Source of the DNA: Mycolicibacterium goodii
Lineage (GTDB): Bacteria > Actinomycetota > Actinomycetes > Mycobacteriales > Mycobacteriaceae
Assembly: GCF_001187505.1 (NCBI RefSeq)
Contig: NZ_CP012150.1
Span: 744,001-808,000 of the forward strand
Direction: 5' to 3'
Length of the DNA stretch: 64,000 nucleotides
Below the pieces are notes generated by a model that was given only the letters and a program-made list of their open reading frames with translations, made no database searches and was not told the origin of the DNA. The translations under genes and the position numbers were made by a program. This document shows positions 35,657 to 43,773 of this stretch, piece after piece (within the stretch, counting starts at the first letter, position 1; every line of letters begins with the position of its first letter).

Positions 35657-36738
35657 CACTGTGCCTCCAGCACGTCATAGAGGTCGTAGTTCAACGGGGT
35701 GTCCAACTGGTCGAACGTGCAACTCGACGGATCCCGGTCCGGCCGCCAGCGCAGGAACTTCACGGCGTGCCGGAAGCGCCTGCCCTCGACCGAGTTTCCC
35801 TCCATCTGGTCGTAGGCCACCTCGCACACCTTCTCGGGGCGCAGTGGGATCCACCGCTTGTCGGCCGCCGAGTTCCACCGGCTGGGGTCGCCTTCGCGCA
35901 TCTCATCGCCCTCGCGCAGCGGCTCGAGTTCCCGCAGCAGCTTGAGCCGGTCTTTCGCGGTGAACGACGCTGCGCCGCCGACCATCTGCAGCTCGCCGTC
36001 GTCGCGGTACAGGCCCAGCAGGATCGACCCGATGCCCTCACCGCTCTTGTGGATGCGGTAACCCATTGCGACGCAGTCGGCGTCGCGGTGGTGTTTGACC
36101 TTGACCATCTCCCGCTTGCCGGGCAGGTACGGCCCGTCGAGCCGTTTGGCGATCACCCCGTCGAGCCCGGCGCCCTCAAAGGTTTTCAGCCATTCGGTGG
36201 CCAGCGCGGGGTCCTCGGTGCTGCGGGTGACATGGCACCACCGTTTCTTGTTGACGGCCTCGGCCAGCGCCTCGCGGCGCACCCGGAACGGTTCTTTGAG
36301 CAGTGACCGGTCACCCGTGGCGAGCGCGTCGAATCCGATGAAGTGCGCCGGGGTCTGCTGGGCGAGCATCGTGATGCGGCTCTGCGCGGGATGGATGCGC
36401 TGGCTCAGCGACTCCCAGTCCAGCCGGATCCGGCCTCTGCCTGTTTTGCTCCTCGCGTCCGCGGCGATCTCCCGGGGCACCACCACCTCACCGTCGAGCA
36501 CGCAGCGGTCGACGAGTTCGTCACGCAGCGCATCGAGCAGTTCGGGGAAGTAGCGGCCCAGCTCCTTGCCGTTGCGGGACTGCAACACCACGTCGTCGCC
36601 GTCGCGGAACACCAGGGCACGGAAACCGTCCCATTTCGGCTCGTAGGACCACACCCCGGCGTCGTCGGGCACCTTCACCTGCGCCTTGGCAAGCATCGGC
36701 TCGATCGGGGGCTGCACCGGCAAGTCCATCCTTCCCAT
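35656..36738 (-). CDS. ligC1: ATP-dependent DNA ligase LigC1
   Basis: 360 residues. The nucleotidyl-transferase motif I is Y-E-P-K-W-D-G-F-R with nucleophile Lys35; motif IIIa F-I-G-F-D-A-L, motif IV G-L-D-G-V-I-A-K and motif V M-V-K-V-K-H follow, then an OB domain (G-S-I-L-L-G-L-Y). It lacks extra domains, as in the LigC group. It seals nicks and acts as backup in end-joining and base excision repair. Start with GAGGAGG upstream; a second in-frame ATG is at 36729. Confidence 0.93.
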   Translation of the reverse strand: MGRMDLPVQPPIEPMLAKAQVKVPDDAGVWSYEPKWDGFRALVFRDGDDVVLQSRNGKELGRYFPELLDALRDELVDRCVLDGEVVVPREIAADARSKTGRGRIRLDWESLSQRIHPAQSRITMLAQQTPAHFIGFDALATGDRSLLKEPFRVRREALAEAVNKKRWCHVTRSTEDPALATEWLKTFEGAGLDGVIAKRLDGPYLPGKREMVKVKHHRDADCVAMGYRIHKSGEGIGSILLGLYRDDGELQMVGGAASFTAKDRLKLLRELEPLREGDEMREGDPSRWNSAADKRWIPLRPEKVCEVAYDQMEGNSVEGRRFRHAVKFLRWRPDRDPSSCTFDQLDTPLNYDLYDVLEAQ

Positions 36739-36788
36739 TCTTACCTCCTCGGCACGGTAGACCCGCCGAACGTGGGAATGTCATCGCC

Positions 36789-37868
36789 ATGGACCTGCCC
36801 GTGCTGCCACCGGTATCGCCGATGCTGTCGAAATCCGTCGACGAGATCCCGCCCGGAATGTCGTATGAACCCAAGTGGGACGGCTTCCGGTCGATCCTGT
36901 TCCGCGACGGCGCCGAGGTGGAACTCGGCAGCCGCAAGGAACGGCCGATGACCCGGTATTTCCCCGAACTCGTCGCCGCCGCGCTCACCGAACTGCCGCA
37001 CCGCTGCGTGATCGACGGGGAGATCGTGCTACCGACGGACCACCGCCTCGACTTCGAGGCGCTGCAGCTGCGCCTGCACCCGGCCGCGAGCCGGGTGGCG
37101 ATGCTCGCCGCTCAGACGCCTGCGGCGTTCATCGCGTTCGATCTGCTGGCGCTCGGCGACGACGACTACACCGCCAGGCCGTTCACCGGGCGTCGCGCCG
37201 CGCTCGAGGCGGCCCTCGCGGGCGCCGGGCGGACGTTTCACCTCACACCGGCCACCACCGATCTGCCGACCGCGCAGCGCTGGTTCCACGAGTTCGAAGG
37301 CGCGGGTCTCGACGGGGTCATCGCCAAGCCCCTCGACCTGACCTATCAGCCGGACAAACGCGTGATGTTCAAGGTCAAGCACCAACGCACCGCGGATTGC
37401 GTGGTCGCGGGCTATCGGCTGCACAAGTCCGGCGCCGACGCGGTGGGTTCGCTGCTGCTGGGCCTCTACGACGACGCCGGCGAGCTCGCCTCCGTCGGCG
37501 TCATCGGCGCGTTCCCGATGGCGACGCGGCGGACGCTGTTCACCGAACTGCAGCCGCTGGTCACCGATTTCGACACCCACCCGTGGAACTGGGCCGCGCA
37601 GGCCGCCGCCGACCCGGAACTGGCGCGCCGCTACGGGGGCGGGTCACGGTGGAACGCGGGCAAGGACCTGTCATTTGTCCCGCTGCGCCCGCAACGGGTG
37701 GTCGAGGTGCGCTACGACCACATGGAGGGCCGCCGGTTCCGCCACACCGCCCAGTTCAACCGCTGGCGCCCGGACCGCGACGCGCGCTCGTGCACGTTCG
37801 CCCAACTCGACACCCCCACGGTCTTCGACCTCGGCGACATCGTGCCCGGGCTAGCCGAACCGCAGTGA
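36789..37868 (+). CDS. ligC2: ATP-dependent DNA ligase LigC2
   Basis: 359 residues; a paralogue of the divergent ligC1 gene 50 bp away. Motif I Y-E-P-K-W-D-G-F-R has Lys29, with F-I-A-F-D-L-L, G-L-D-G-V-I-A-K and M-F-K-V-K-H downstream. Both N-terminal regions start D-L-P-V, consistent with a local inverted duplication. The last 18 nt overlap the 3' end of the convergent carboxylesterase gene. No Shine-Dalgarno is evident. Confidence 0.93.
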   Translation: MDLPVLPPVSPMLSKSVDEIPPGMSYEPKWDGFRSILFRDGAEVELGSRKERPMTRYFPELVAAALTELPHRCVIDGEIVLPTDHRLDFEALQLRLHPAASRVAMLAAQTPAAFIAFDLLALGDDDYTARPFTGRRAALEAALAGAGRTFHLTPATTDLPTAQRWFHEFEGAGLDGVIAKPLDLTYQPDKRVMFKVKHQRTADCVVAGYRLHKSGADAVGSLLLGLYDDAGELASVGVIGAFPMATRRTLFTELQPLVTDFDTHPWNWAAQAAADPELARRYGGGSRWNAGKDLSFVPLRPQRVVEVRYDHMEGRRFRHTAQFNRWRPDRDARSCTFAQLDTPTVFDLGDIVPGLAEPQ

Positions 37869-39113
37869 CCGCGCGGGCAGCGCATCGATGCCGTGGTGCG
37901 CGAAACCCGCCCAGTACGTTCGCATCTCGGCGGCCAGTGCGTCGTCGATACGACGCTCGGGCCCCAGCATCGCCGCATCGGCCCACACCTGCTGTGAACC
38001 GAACAGGAACGGCAACTCCAAGCAGTGGCAGGCCCCGAGCGGGGCGTCCTCGGGTGCCCAGTCGAACCGGTAGGTCGCGGCCTGGCCGCCGAGATCGTTC
38101 CACTGCGCCGCCAGTTCCCGTGCCGGGGCACCGAATATGAGCTCGGTCAGGTCGGACAGCTCGGCGAACTCGGGCTGCATCGCCGCGAATGGCGCCGCAT
38201 CGTCGCGGGTGTGGCCCACCAGCAGTTCGATGCGTCCCGCGGCGTCGGCGAAATACCCCGGCAGATCGTCCGCCGACGGCAGCGGGTCGTGGCCGAAGAG
38301 CGGCGCGAAAGGCATCATGGCGCCGAGCATTTCGACCGGCTGCGCCCAGGACGCCGCGGCCGCCTGCGCGTCGAGGAGTTGTTGTGCGGTGGCCTGCATC
38401 GGGTCGACGCCGTCGAGGGCGTCGGCGAGCGCGGTGCGCAGGGCCACCGCCAGGTCCGCGCGGTCGTCGCCGAGACCGAGCGGGGCGCTCTGCACGATCG
38501 CCCGGTGAAACAGGTCAGTGGCCGCCTCGGTGAGCATCAGCTTGACCACCGAATCGCCGCCGGCCGACTGGCCGAACACGGTCACGTTGGCCGGGTCTCC
38601 CCCGAATGCGCCGATGTTGTCCCTGACCCACTGCAGCGCCAGGATCTGGTCGGTGAGGCCGAGGTTGATCCCGTCCGGGGCGCCGGGCGGGGCCAGATAG
38701 CCGAAGGTGCCGAGCCGGTAGCTGACGTTGACCACCACCACGTTCCCGTGGCGCACCAGCGGTGCCGGATCGTATTTGCGCGACTCGCCGGTGCCCGAGA
38801 CGTACGCGCCGCCGTGCAGATAGACCATGACCGGCAGGTCGTGCGCATCCGCCGGGGCGGTGACGCTGACGACCAGGCAGTCCTCGTCCATGGTCAGGCC
38901 GTCCAGCACCGGCCCGGTCATCCAGCTCACGCGCGACGGCCGCTGCGGGCAGGCTGCGCCTGCGCGGGTGGCGTCGAGCACCCCGGTCCACGGCGGTGCC
39001 GGTTGCGCGCGGGTGAACCGCGCCGCAGTGCCGTACCGCAGGCCCCGGGCACGCACCAGGCCGTCGACTTCTTCAACCCGCACGGTGCCGCCGGGGAGAT
39101 GGCGCTCAGTCAC
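37851..39113 (-). CDS. Type B carboxylesterase
   Basis: 420 residues. Esterase/lipase fold with oxyanion segment V-Y-L-H-G-G-A-Y, E-D-C-L early motif, nucleophile elbow F-G-Q-S-A-G-G-D and downstream acid/His. No signal peptide, so cytoplasmic; it hydrolyses carboxylic esters. It is shorter than the common 490-510-residue form, with a compact C-terminus. GTG start, with TATCTT 7 nt upstream and no ribosome site (leaderless type). Convergent overlap with ligC2. Confidence 0.88.
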   Translation of the reverse strand: MTERHLPGGTVRVEEVDGLVRARGLRYGTAARFTRAQPAPPWTGVLDATRAGAACPQRPSRVSWMTGPVLDGLTMDEDCLVVSVTAPADAHDLPVMVYLHGGAYVSGTGESRKYDPAPLVRHGNVVVVNVSYRLGTFGYLAPPGAPDGINLGLTDQILALQWVRDNIGAFGGDPANVTVFGQSAGGDSVVKLMLTEAATDLFHRAIVQSAPLGLGDDRADLAVALRTALADALDGVDPMQATAQQLLDAQAAAASWAQPVEMLGAMMPFAPLFGHDPLPSADDLPGYFADAAGRIELLVGHTRDDAAPFAAMQPEFAELSDLTELIFGAPARELAAQWNDLGGQAATYRFDWAPEDAPLGACHCLELPFLFGSQQVWADAAMLGPERRIDDALAAEMRTYWAGFAHHGIDALPARSLRFG

Positions 39114-39167
39114 CTCACCGAAGATAACCGCGGTTTACCGATGCCACCGACGGGGCCCGCGAGTGCC

Positions 39168-39536
39168 ATGTCTGTGACCGCATTTCAGGACCTTCCGCTC
39201 GCCGACCGCGACCGTGACTGGGACGGCGACGCCGCCGAGAAACGGGTGCGCAAGTGGGCGGGTGCGACCGACGAGCCCAACGAGAAGTACCGCGACGCCC
39301 ATGTCTGGTACGACAAGCACAAGAAGGACAACTTCACCGCCTACAAGCTGCTCATCGCCGATGTGATCGGCGGCGACCTCAAGGCCGTGCCACGCGGTGT
39401 GATGGCCGCGGCCGCCATCATGGACGGTGCGCGAGGCGGTGTCGATCTGCCCGAGGACGACATCGGCCGGGTGAAGAGCCACCTGGCCAAGTACTACGAG
39501 AAGATGGGCGAGACCGCGCCCTGGGAACGCGCCTGA
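39168..39536 (+). CDS. Small protein resembling the C-terminal tail domain of phage maturation proteases
   Basis: 122 residues from ATG 39168 (an in-frame ATG at 39141 is possible). It starts A-F-Q-D-L-P-L-A-D-R-D-R-D-W-D-G-D-A-A-E and continues W-Y-D ... F-T-A-Y-K-L-L-I-A-D-V, then G-V-M-A-A-A-A-I-M-D-G-A-R-G-G-V-D-L-P and V-K-S-H-L-A-K-Y-Y. I know the D-W-D-x-x-x-A and G-G-V-D-(I/L)-P ... H-L-(A/S)-K-Y-Y pattern from phage prohead-protease or capsid-associated proteins, where it is a C-terminal domain. Here it stands alone with no other phage gene nearby. Function unknown. Confidence 0.6.
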   Translation: MSVTAFQDLPLADRDRDWDGDAAEKRVRKWAGATDEPNEKYRDAHVWYDKHKKDNFTAYKLLIADVIGGDLKAVPRGVMAAAAIMDGARGGVDLPEDDIGRVKSHLAKYYEKMGETAPWERA

Positions 39537-39557
39537 CAGCGGAGGCCAGACTCTTGG

Positions 39558-39570
39558 ATATGTGACATAT
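39558..39570 (+). promoter_or_regulatory. Operator 1 of the 39.5-48.1 kb regulon: ATATGTGACATAT
   Basis: Perfect 6-1-6 palindrome. It overlaps the predicted -10 box TATGCT (39568-39573) of the GntR gene, whose ATG at 39580 is 6 nt further on. This implies autorepression. The other three copies are at 40336, 46618 and 46684. Confidence 0.7.
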
Positions 39571-39579
39571 GCTGGGGGC

Positions 39580-40329
39580 ATGGCTGGTGCGATGCGGCGT
39601 GTTGATTCCCCAGAAGCGGTGTCCGGCACAGGCTCACAGACGGAAGCCGCTTTGCAACTCATCCGCTCCCGGATCATCGACCTGACGCTCCCGCCTGGGA
39701 GTCGTATCGATGAGGCGTTGCTACTCAAGCAGTTCGAACTGGGCAGGACCCCAGCGCGCGAGGCCATCAACCGTCTCGCCGCCGAGGGATTCGTCCGGAT
39801 CGCACCGAACCGGGGCGGCACCTTCGTGCGGAAACTCGACCTCGCCGAGATGAGCGAGATCATCGTCGCTCATCAGCTCGTCGAAAATATTCTCGGTCAG
39901 TTGTGCAACCTCGACGACCCGACACTGGCGGCTGACCTCCAGGCGATTCAAGAGGAGTACCGCCAGGTTGTCGCAGACCTGCATTATCTGCGCATCACGG
40001 AGTTGAACGAGCGGTTTCATATGCGCATGAACGCATCCATCGGGAACAGCTTCTTTCTGGATTTCGCCCGGTCGACTCACCACCACGTACGGCGCCTGCT
40101 GATGCATGTCTATGATTTGGAATCCGCTCGACCTGAACATCAGGTCAGGCAATTCGAACTCAATGTCGCCGAACATGATCGGATCATCGAAGCGGTCGCC
40201 GCGAAAGACCGTCCCACGTTGACCGCGCTTTTGCCCGCGCACGCCGCCACCACGCAGGAACGACTTGTCGACATCATTCGCAGCAGGCATGTGGAGCCGT
40301 TCGACATCGAGATCAAAACTTCGATCTAG
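39580..40329 (+). CDS. GntR-family regulator, FCD/FadR subfamily (regulator of the oxo-tetronate-type cluster)
   Basis: 249 residues from ATG 39580; the frame opens at a GTG (39562) that lies inside the operator and upstream of the mapped -10, so it is not the start. Winged helix with L-L-K-Q-F-E-L-G-R-T-P-A-R-E-A-I-N-R-L at about residues 45-75, FCD domain with E-L-N-E-R-F-H and H-D-R-I-I-E-A-V. It stands at the left edge of the regulon; a matching 13-bp palindrome occurs before each of the four transcription units, so it is the likely repressor of all. Confidence 0.9.
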   Translation: MAGAMRRVDSPEAVSGTGSQTEAALQLIRSRIIDLTLPPGSRIDEALLLKQFELGRTPAREAINRLAAEGFVRIAPNRGGTFVRKLDLAEMSEIIVAHQLVENILGQLCNLDDPTLAADLQAIQEEYRQVVADLHYLRITELNERFHMRMNASIGNSFFLDFARSTHHHVRRLLMHVYDLESARPEHQVRQFELNVAEHDRIIEAVAAKDRPTLTALLPAHAATTQERLVDIIRSRHVEPFDIEIKTSI

Positions 40330-40335
40330 GTTGGT

Positions 40336-40348
40336 ATACGTCAGATAT
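40336..40348 (+). promoter_or_regulatory. Operator 2: ATACGTCAGATAT
   Basis: Matches the 39558 palindrome at 10 of 13 positions and sits in the 28-nt gap before the binding-fold gene. It overlaps the -10 box TATACT (40346-40351), which is 6 nt before the ATG at 40358. Confidence 0.6.
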
Positions 40349-40357
40349 ACTTAACGG

Positions 40358-41032
40358 ATGTCCCGCCCTTCCGCCACCCTTTTCAGCACGCTTGCAGTCC
40401 GGGGAGCACTCGAGAGTGAAGTTCTGCCCAGATTGCGCAAGACGTTCGATGTCGCGGCCAGCTTCGACCCGACCTCGGTCCTGGTCAACCGTATCGACGC
40501 CGGCGAACGGCCCGACATCGTGGTTGCGGTGAGCGACGCGCTCGACAAACTCCGGCAACGGGGGGTCGTGACCGCCCGTTCCGCCGTCGCCAGAACGGGA
40601 ATCGGCGTCGGAACCGCCTCCGGTGCGGTCGCGCCGCAAATCTCGACGGTGCCGGAACTGGTGCACGCCCTGCGTTCCGCACAATCTGTGGCGTACTCGC
40701 GCTCAGGTGCCAGCGGATTGTATTTCGCCGGTCTACTCGACCGACTCGGCATCGCCGATGACATCAACCGGCGCGCAACCATCATCGACAAGGGATTCAC
40801 CGGACAGGCGGTGGTCGACGGCCGCGCGGACCTGGCCATTCAACAGATCAGCGAATTGGCCTTCATCGACGGGATCAAGATCGCCGGCCCCCTGCCCGAA
40901 GCGGTTCAGCATTACACCGACTTCGGTGCAGCATGCTTCACCGGTAGCGCCGCAGCCGCACGGGATATCCTGCGAGAGTTGACTTCCGAGTACGCTCGGA
41001 GTGCCTACCGACGGGCCGGGCTGGACTGCTGA
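40358..41032 (+). CDS. Cytoplasmic periplasmic-binding-fold protein (ModA-like substrate-binding domain)
   Basis: 224 residues with a type II binding-protein fold of the molybdate-binding (SBP_bac_11) group: start strand F-S-T-L-A-V-R-G-A-L, K-T-F-D-V-A-A-S-F-D-P-T, R-T-G-I-G-V-G-T, S-A-x-S-V-A-Y-S-R-S-G-A-S-G and D-L-A-I-Q-Q-I-S-E-L. It has no signal peptide or lipobox and no ABC permease or ATPase nearby, so it is not a transport component. It lies inside the regulon and may sense or sequester the pathway ligand, or be an enzyme-like derivative. It is leaderless by promoter position. Its last 28 nt overlap the convergent otnI-like gene. Confidence 0.75.
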   Translation: MSRPSATLFSTLAVRGALESEVLPRLRKTFDVAASFDPTSVLVNRIDAGERPDIVVAVSDALDKLRQRGVVTARSAVARTGIGVGTASGAVAPQISTVPELVHALRSAQSVAYSRSGASGLYFAGLLDRLGIADDINRRATIIDKGFTGQAVVDGRADLAIQQISELAFIDGIKIAGPLPEAVQHYTDFGAACFTGSAAAARDILRELTSEYARSAYRRAGLDC

Positions 41033-41823
41033 CCGACCCCGAATCGCGACAGCCAGCTCAATCCGCCCGCAGTGTCGGCGACCGGGCGGTACTCACACCC
41101 GATCCAGCCGGTGTAATTGGCTCCTCGCAGCTGGTCGAACACCGACTCCCAAGGCACTTTCCCGGTACCCGGCTCACCGCGGTGGGGCAAATCGGCCACC
41201 TGGACATGGGCGACCCATGGCTGCAGCTTGCGCAACCTGGCAACCACATCGCCCTGGCTCACCGCGCAGTGGTAGACGTCGAAGAGCACACCGAGCGCAT
41301 CGCCACCGAGAGCCGACACGATGTCGGCGGCCATCTCTTGGGTTTCGAGGAAGTGTCCGGGCCGGTCGGTGTGATTGATCGCCTCGAGAACCAGGCGAAC
41401 ACCGCCGGTCACGGCGCGCTCGGCTGCCCAGCCAAGGTTATCCAGGTACGTGCCGAGCGCGCGGTCGTGGCTCACGTGCGGCGGGCGGATGCCGGCCATC
41501 ACATGCACGAGGCCACAGTCGAGTTCGGCGGCATAATCCAGCGCTCGGTGTACCTGGTCGCGGAAAATATGCCCGGCACCGGGTAGACACGCCGCACCGG
41601 CCCGCTCGGGTGATCCGGGCTCCCCGGCCGGGGTGTTGATCAGTATCTGCTGCAGATCGTTCGCTTCCAGCAACTGTCTGAGGCTGATCGCGGTGTGTTC
41701 ATATGGTGACGCGTATTCAACCGCGGTGAAACCGTTTTCAGCTGCCGCCTCGAAGCGCGCCTCGAACGGCAACTCGGTGAACAACCATTTGAGATTTGCA
41801 CTGGCCTTCAGGTGCGCAGGCAT
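41005..41823 (-). CDS. Hydroxypyruvate isomerase family protein, probable 2-oxo-tetronate isomerase (OtnI)
   Basis: 272 residues from ATG 41823. Xylose-isomerase-like TIM barrel with the Hyi/OtnI pattern L-K-W-L-F-T-E-L-P-F near the start, V-L-E-A-I-N-H-T-D-R-P-G-H-F-L, and metal-site residues in V-L-F-D-V-Y-H, A-H-V-Q-V-A-D and G-C-E-Y-R-P. OtnI converts 2-oxo-tetronate to 3-oxo-tetronate. It is the last gene of a seven-gene minus-strand operon that also has OtnK and OtnC, which strongly favours this role over plain hydroxypyruvate isomerase. Start codon overlaps the RidA stop. Confidence 0.85.
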   Translation of the reverse strand: MPAHLKASANLKWLFTELPFEARFEAAAENGFTAVEYASPYEHTAISLRQLLEANDLQQILINTPAGEPGSPERAGAACLPGAGHIFRDQVHRALDYAAELDCGLVHVMAGIRPPHVSHDRALGTYLDNLGWAAERAVTGGVRLVLEAINHTDRPGHFLETQEMAADIVSALGGDALGVLFDVYHCAVSQGDVVARLRKLQPWVAHVQVADLPHRGEPGTGKVPWESVFDQLRGANYTGWIGCEYRPVADTAGGLSWLSRFGVGQQSSPARR

Positions 41824-42233
41824 CAATGAACCGCAGCGATCAGTTCGATCTCGACGCACGCGCCGTGCGGCAGTTGCGCGACGCCGATGGCGCTGCGTGC
41901 GTGCCGGCCGACATCGCCGAAAGCCTCGATCAAGGTTTGCGAGGCCGCGTCAACCACCCTGCCCTGCTCCGTGAAGTTCGGCCCCGACGCCACGAAGCCG
42001 GTGATCTTGAGAACCCGCGCGAAGCGGTCGCCGAGGTGGGCGCGCAGCAGGTCGACGCATGCCTGCGCCGAAATTCTCGCCGCCTCGCGCGCGGTCTCCA
42101 CGTCGACATCGACACCGACGCGGCCGAGGTGCGCGAGTTCACCTCCCACCCTGGGCAATTGGCCACTGACGTATACGGTCCTACCGTGTTCGACGACGGG
42201 GGTCACGAAGGAACTGGGTGTGTTGCCAGACAT
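41823..42233 (-). CDS. RidA-family protein (YjgF/YER057c/UK114)
   Basis: 136 residues from ATG 42233, with GGAGGA directly upstream; a GTG at 42251 overlapping the previous stop is an alternative. Family segments: T-V-Y-V-S-G-Q-L-P, A-R-I-S-A-Q-A-C-V-D-L-L-R-A-H-L-G, V-L-K-I-T-G-F-V-A-S, and the C-terminal H-G-A-C-V-E-I-E-L-I-A. The imine-binding Arg expected before the last segment is not obvious (R-S-A-I-G-V-A-Q-L-P-H has the Arg shifted as usual for R-S-A-V-G). RidA proteins hydrolyse 2-imino acids to 2-oxo acids, suggesting that an imine forms in this pathway. Confidence 0.87.
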   Translation of the reverse strand: MSGNTPSSFVTPVVEHGRTVYVSGQLPRVGGELAHLGRVGVDVDVETAREAARISAQACVDLLRAHLGDRFARVLKITGFVASGPNFTEQGRVVDAASQTLIEAFGDVGRHARSAIGVAQLPHGACVEIELIAAVH

Positions 42234-42247
42234 GTCTCCTCCGATAC

Positions 42248-43114
42248 TCACGGTTCCAGAGTGGCGACGAAGGCGGTGATCTCCTCGACGAGCGCTGCCG
42301 GTTGTTCTTCGGGTATGTAGTGACCGCTGTTGGCGATCACCCCACCGCGGACATCACGGCCCAGTGGTTTCATCCGCTCGTAGAGATCCGGTGCGCTGCC
42401 GACATCGCCTCCGAGCGCCAGCACCGGAACACCCAACTGCCGGTTCTGGAGCGAAGCGTTCTGCTCGATGTCCTCCAGTACCGCGCGGTAGTAACCCAGC
42501 ATGCCGCGCATGCCGCCGAGGAAGCTGTAGACCCGCTCGTACTCATCGATGTCGGTGCTGCTGAACGTGCCGCGGAAGTTGGCGGTCTTCCGGCTGAAGA
42601 ACCATTCAATCAGGATCCGTTCCCGGCCGGCCAGCAGAGCTTCGGGAAGATCCGGGATCGGGTTGAACAGAAAGTGCCAGTTGCGCCAGTTGTCGGGACC
42701 GAGGGTGAGGGTGGGCTGCAGCGTGACGCCGGGAATGTTGGCGTCGAGAAGCACCACACCGCGTGTCTCATTCGCATACTGATGCGCGTAGGGGTAACCC
42801 ACCCACGAACCGATGTCATGTCCGACGAGCACGTACCGGTGTTCACCGAGCTCGGACAACAGTGCGTGCAGCCGTCTGCCGGTCGTCGCCGTGTCGTAAC
42901 CGCCGATCGGTTTCTCCGAATCGCCCTGCCCGGGAAGATCCACGGCGATCACCTTGTGCCGCTCGGCAAGCAGCGGAATCACTCGCCGCCAGGCGTACCA
43001 GCTCTGCGGAAATCCCGCGATCAGGACGATCGTGGGCCCCTCTCCGGCAGTGACCACATGGAATCCCAGGCCGTCGGCATGGACAGTCCGATGCGTGAAA
43101 TCGTCGGTGGACAT
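42248..43114 (-). CDS. Alpha/beta hydrolase with an Asp nucleophile (epoxide hydrolase/dehalogenase-like)
   Basis: 288 residues from ATG 43114 (ATGA overlap with the otnC-like gene); the frame is open further upstream. Core features: L-I-A-G-F-P-Q-S-W-Y-A-W oxyanion region, nucleophile elbow L-V-G-H-D-I-G-S-W (Asp rather than Ser), cap domain, acid D-V-G-S-A-P-D, and His in A-N-S-G-H-Y-I-P-E-E. An Asp nucleophile is characteristic of epoxide hydrolases and haloacid/haloalkane dehalogenases, so it probably opens a C-O or C-halogen bond and not an ester. This is an unexpected member of a tetronate-type cluster. Confidence 0.85.
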   Translation of the reverse strand: MSTDDFTHRTVHADGLGFHVVTAGEGPTIVLIAGFPQSWYAWRRVIPLLAERHKVIAVDLPGQGDSEKPIGGYDTATTGRRLHALLSELGEHRYVLVGHDIGSWVGYPYAHQYANETRGVVLLDANIPGVTLQPTLTLGPDNWRNWHFLFNPIPDLPEALLAGRERILIEWFFSRKTANFRGTFSSTDIDEYERVYSFLGGMRGMLGYYRAVLEDIEQNASLQNRQLGVPVLALGGDVGSAPDLYERMKPLGRDVRGGVIANSGHYIPEEQPAALVEEITAFVATLEP

Positions 43115-43773
43115 CACTTCTCCTGTTCTCGTTGTGTCGGTGTCGGTGTCGGTGCGGTCAGTCTGCTCACTTCGTCGGGGGGCAACGGCCTGGTGCGCGA
43201 ACCCCGCAGCAGCAGGAAGAGTTTCGCGGTCTCCTCGAGTTCTTCGATGGTGGCCGCCGCGGATGCTAGGGACGTGCCGCAGACGAGCGGTCCGTGATTG
43301 GCGAGCAACATGGCATTGACATCCGCTGCGTGCACCCCAATCGCGCCCACCAGATCCGGATCCCCTGGAGGGTGATACGGAATCAGCGGTAATCGACCGA
43401 CCTTGAGGACGTGGTAGGCGGTGAGTGGTGGCAGGCAATTGTCGGCATCGAGCCCGTCCAGACACGATACCGCCGCAGAATGCGTCGCATGTAGGTGAAT
43501 AATGGCCGCGGCCCGCGGTTGATGCCCGTAGAACGCCAGATGTAGCAGCGCCTCCTTCGTCGGTGGATCGCCCTGCGCCAGTGATCCCTTGGCGTCCAAT
43601 CGGGACAGTATCCTCGGATTCAGATGCCCTAGAGATGAATTCGTCGGCGTCATTAGCCAGCCGTCCGACAGCCGGACGCTGATGTTTCCGCTCGTTCCCG
43701 GACTGAGGCCGCGCTGGTGCAGCGACGCACCGATTTCACAGACCTGCTCGCGGGCTGCGCTCTCCTGGTTCAC
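43114..43773 (-). CDS. Class II aldolase/adducin family, probable 3-oxo-tetronate 4-phosphate decarboxylase (OtnC)
   Basis: 219 residues from GTG 43773 (GTGA overlap with otnK). Substrate-phosphate region G-L-S-P-G-T-S-G-N-I-S-V-R, metal-binding His pair I-H-L-H-A-T-H-S and L-L-A-N-H-G-P-L-V. OtnC decarboxylates 3-oxo-tetronate 4-phosphate to dihydroxyacetone phosphate. It is immediately after the kinase gene, the standard OtnK-OtnC arrangement. The C-terminus ends in a Pro/Thr-rich tail (T-A-P-T-P-T-P-T). Confidence 0.88.
   Translation of the reverse strand: MNQESAAREQVCEIGASLHQRGLSPGTSGNISVRLSDGWLMTPTNSSLGHLNPRILSRLDAKGSLAQGDPPTKEALLHLAFYGHQPRAAAIIHLHATHSAAVSCLDGLDADNCLPPLTAYHVLKVGRLPLIPYHPPGDPDLVGAIGVHAADVNAMLLANHGPLVCGTSLASAAATIEELEETAKLFLLLRGSRTRPLPPDEVSRLTAPTPTPTQREQEK

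Noticed and set aside
35656..37868. The two ligase genes as an assembly duplication
   Set aside because: They are on opposite strands and clearly different in sequence apart from shared motifs, so they are true paralogues.
39562..39579. GTG start 18 nt upstream for the GntR gene at 39580
   Set aside because: It lies inside the operator and upstream of the -10 box TATGCT, so it would not be in the transcript.
40358..41032. Binding-fold protein as the receptor of an ABC importer
   Set aside because: No signal peptide and no ABC permease or ATPase in the regulon; uptake is better explained by the MHS transporter.
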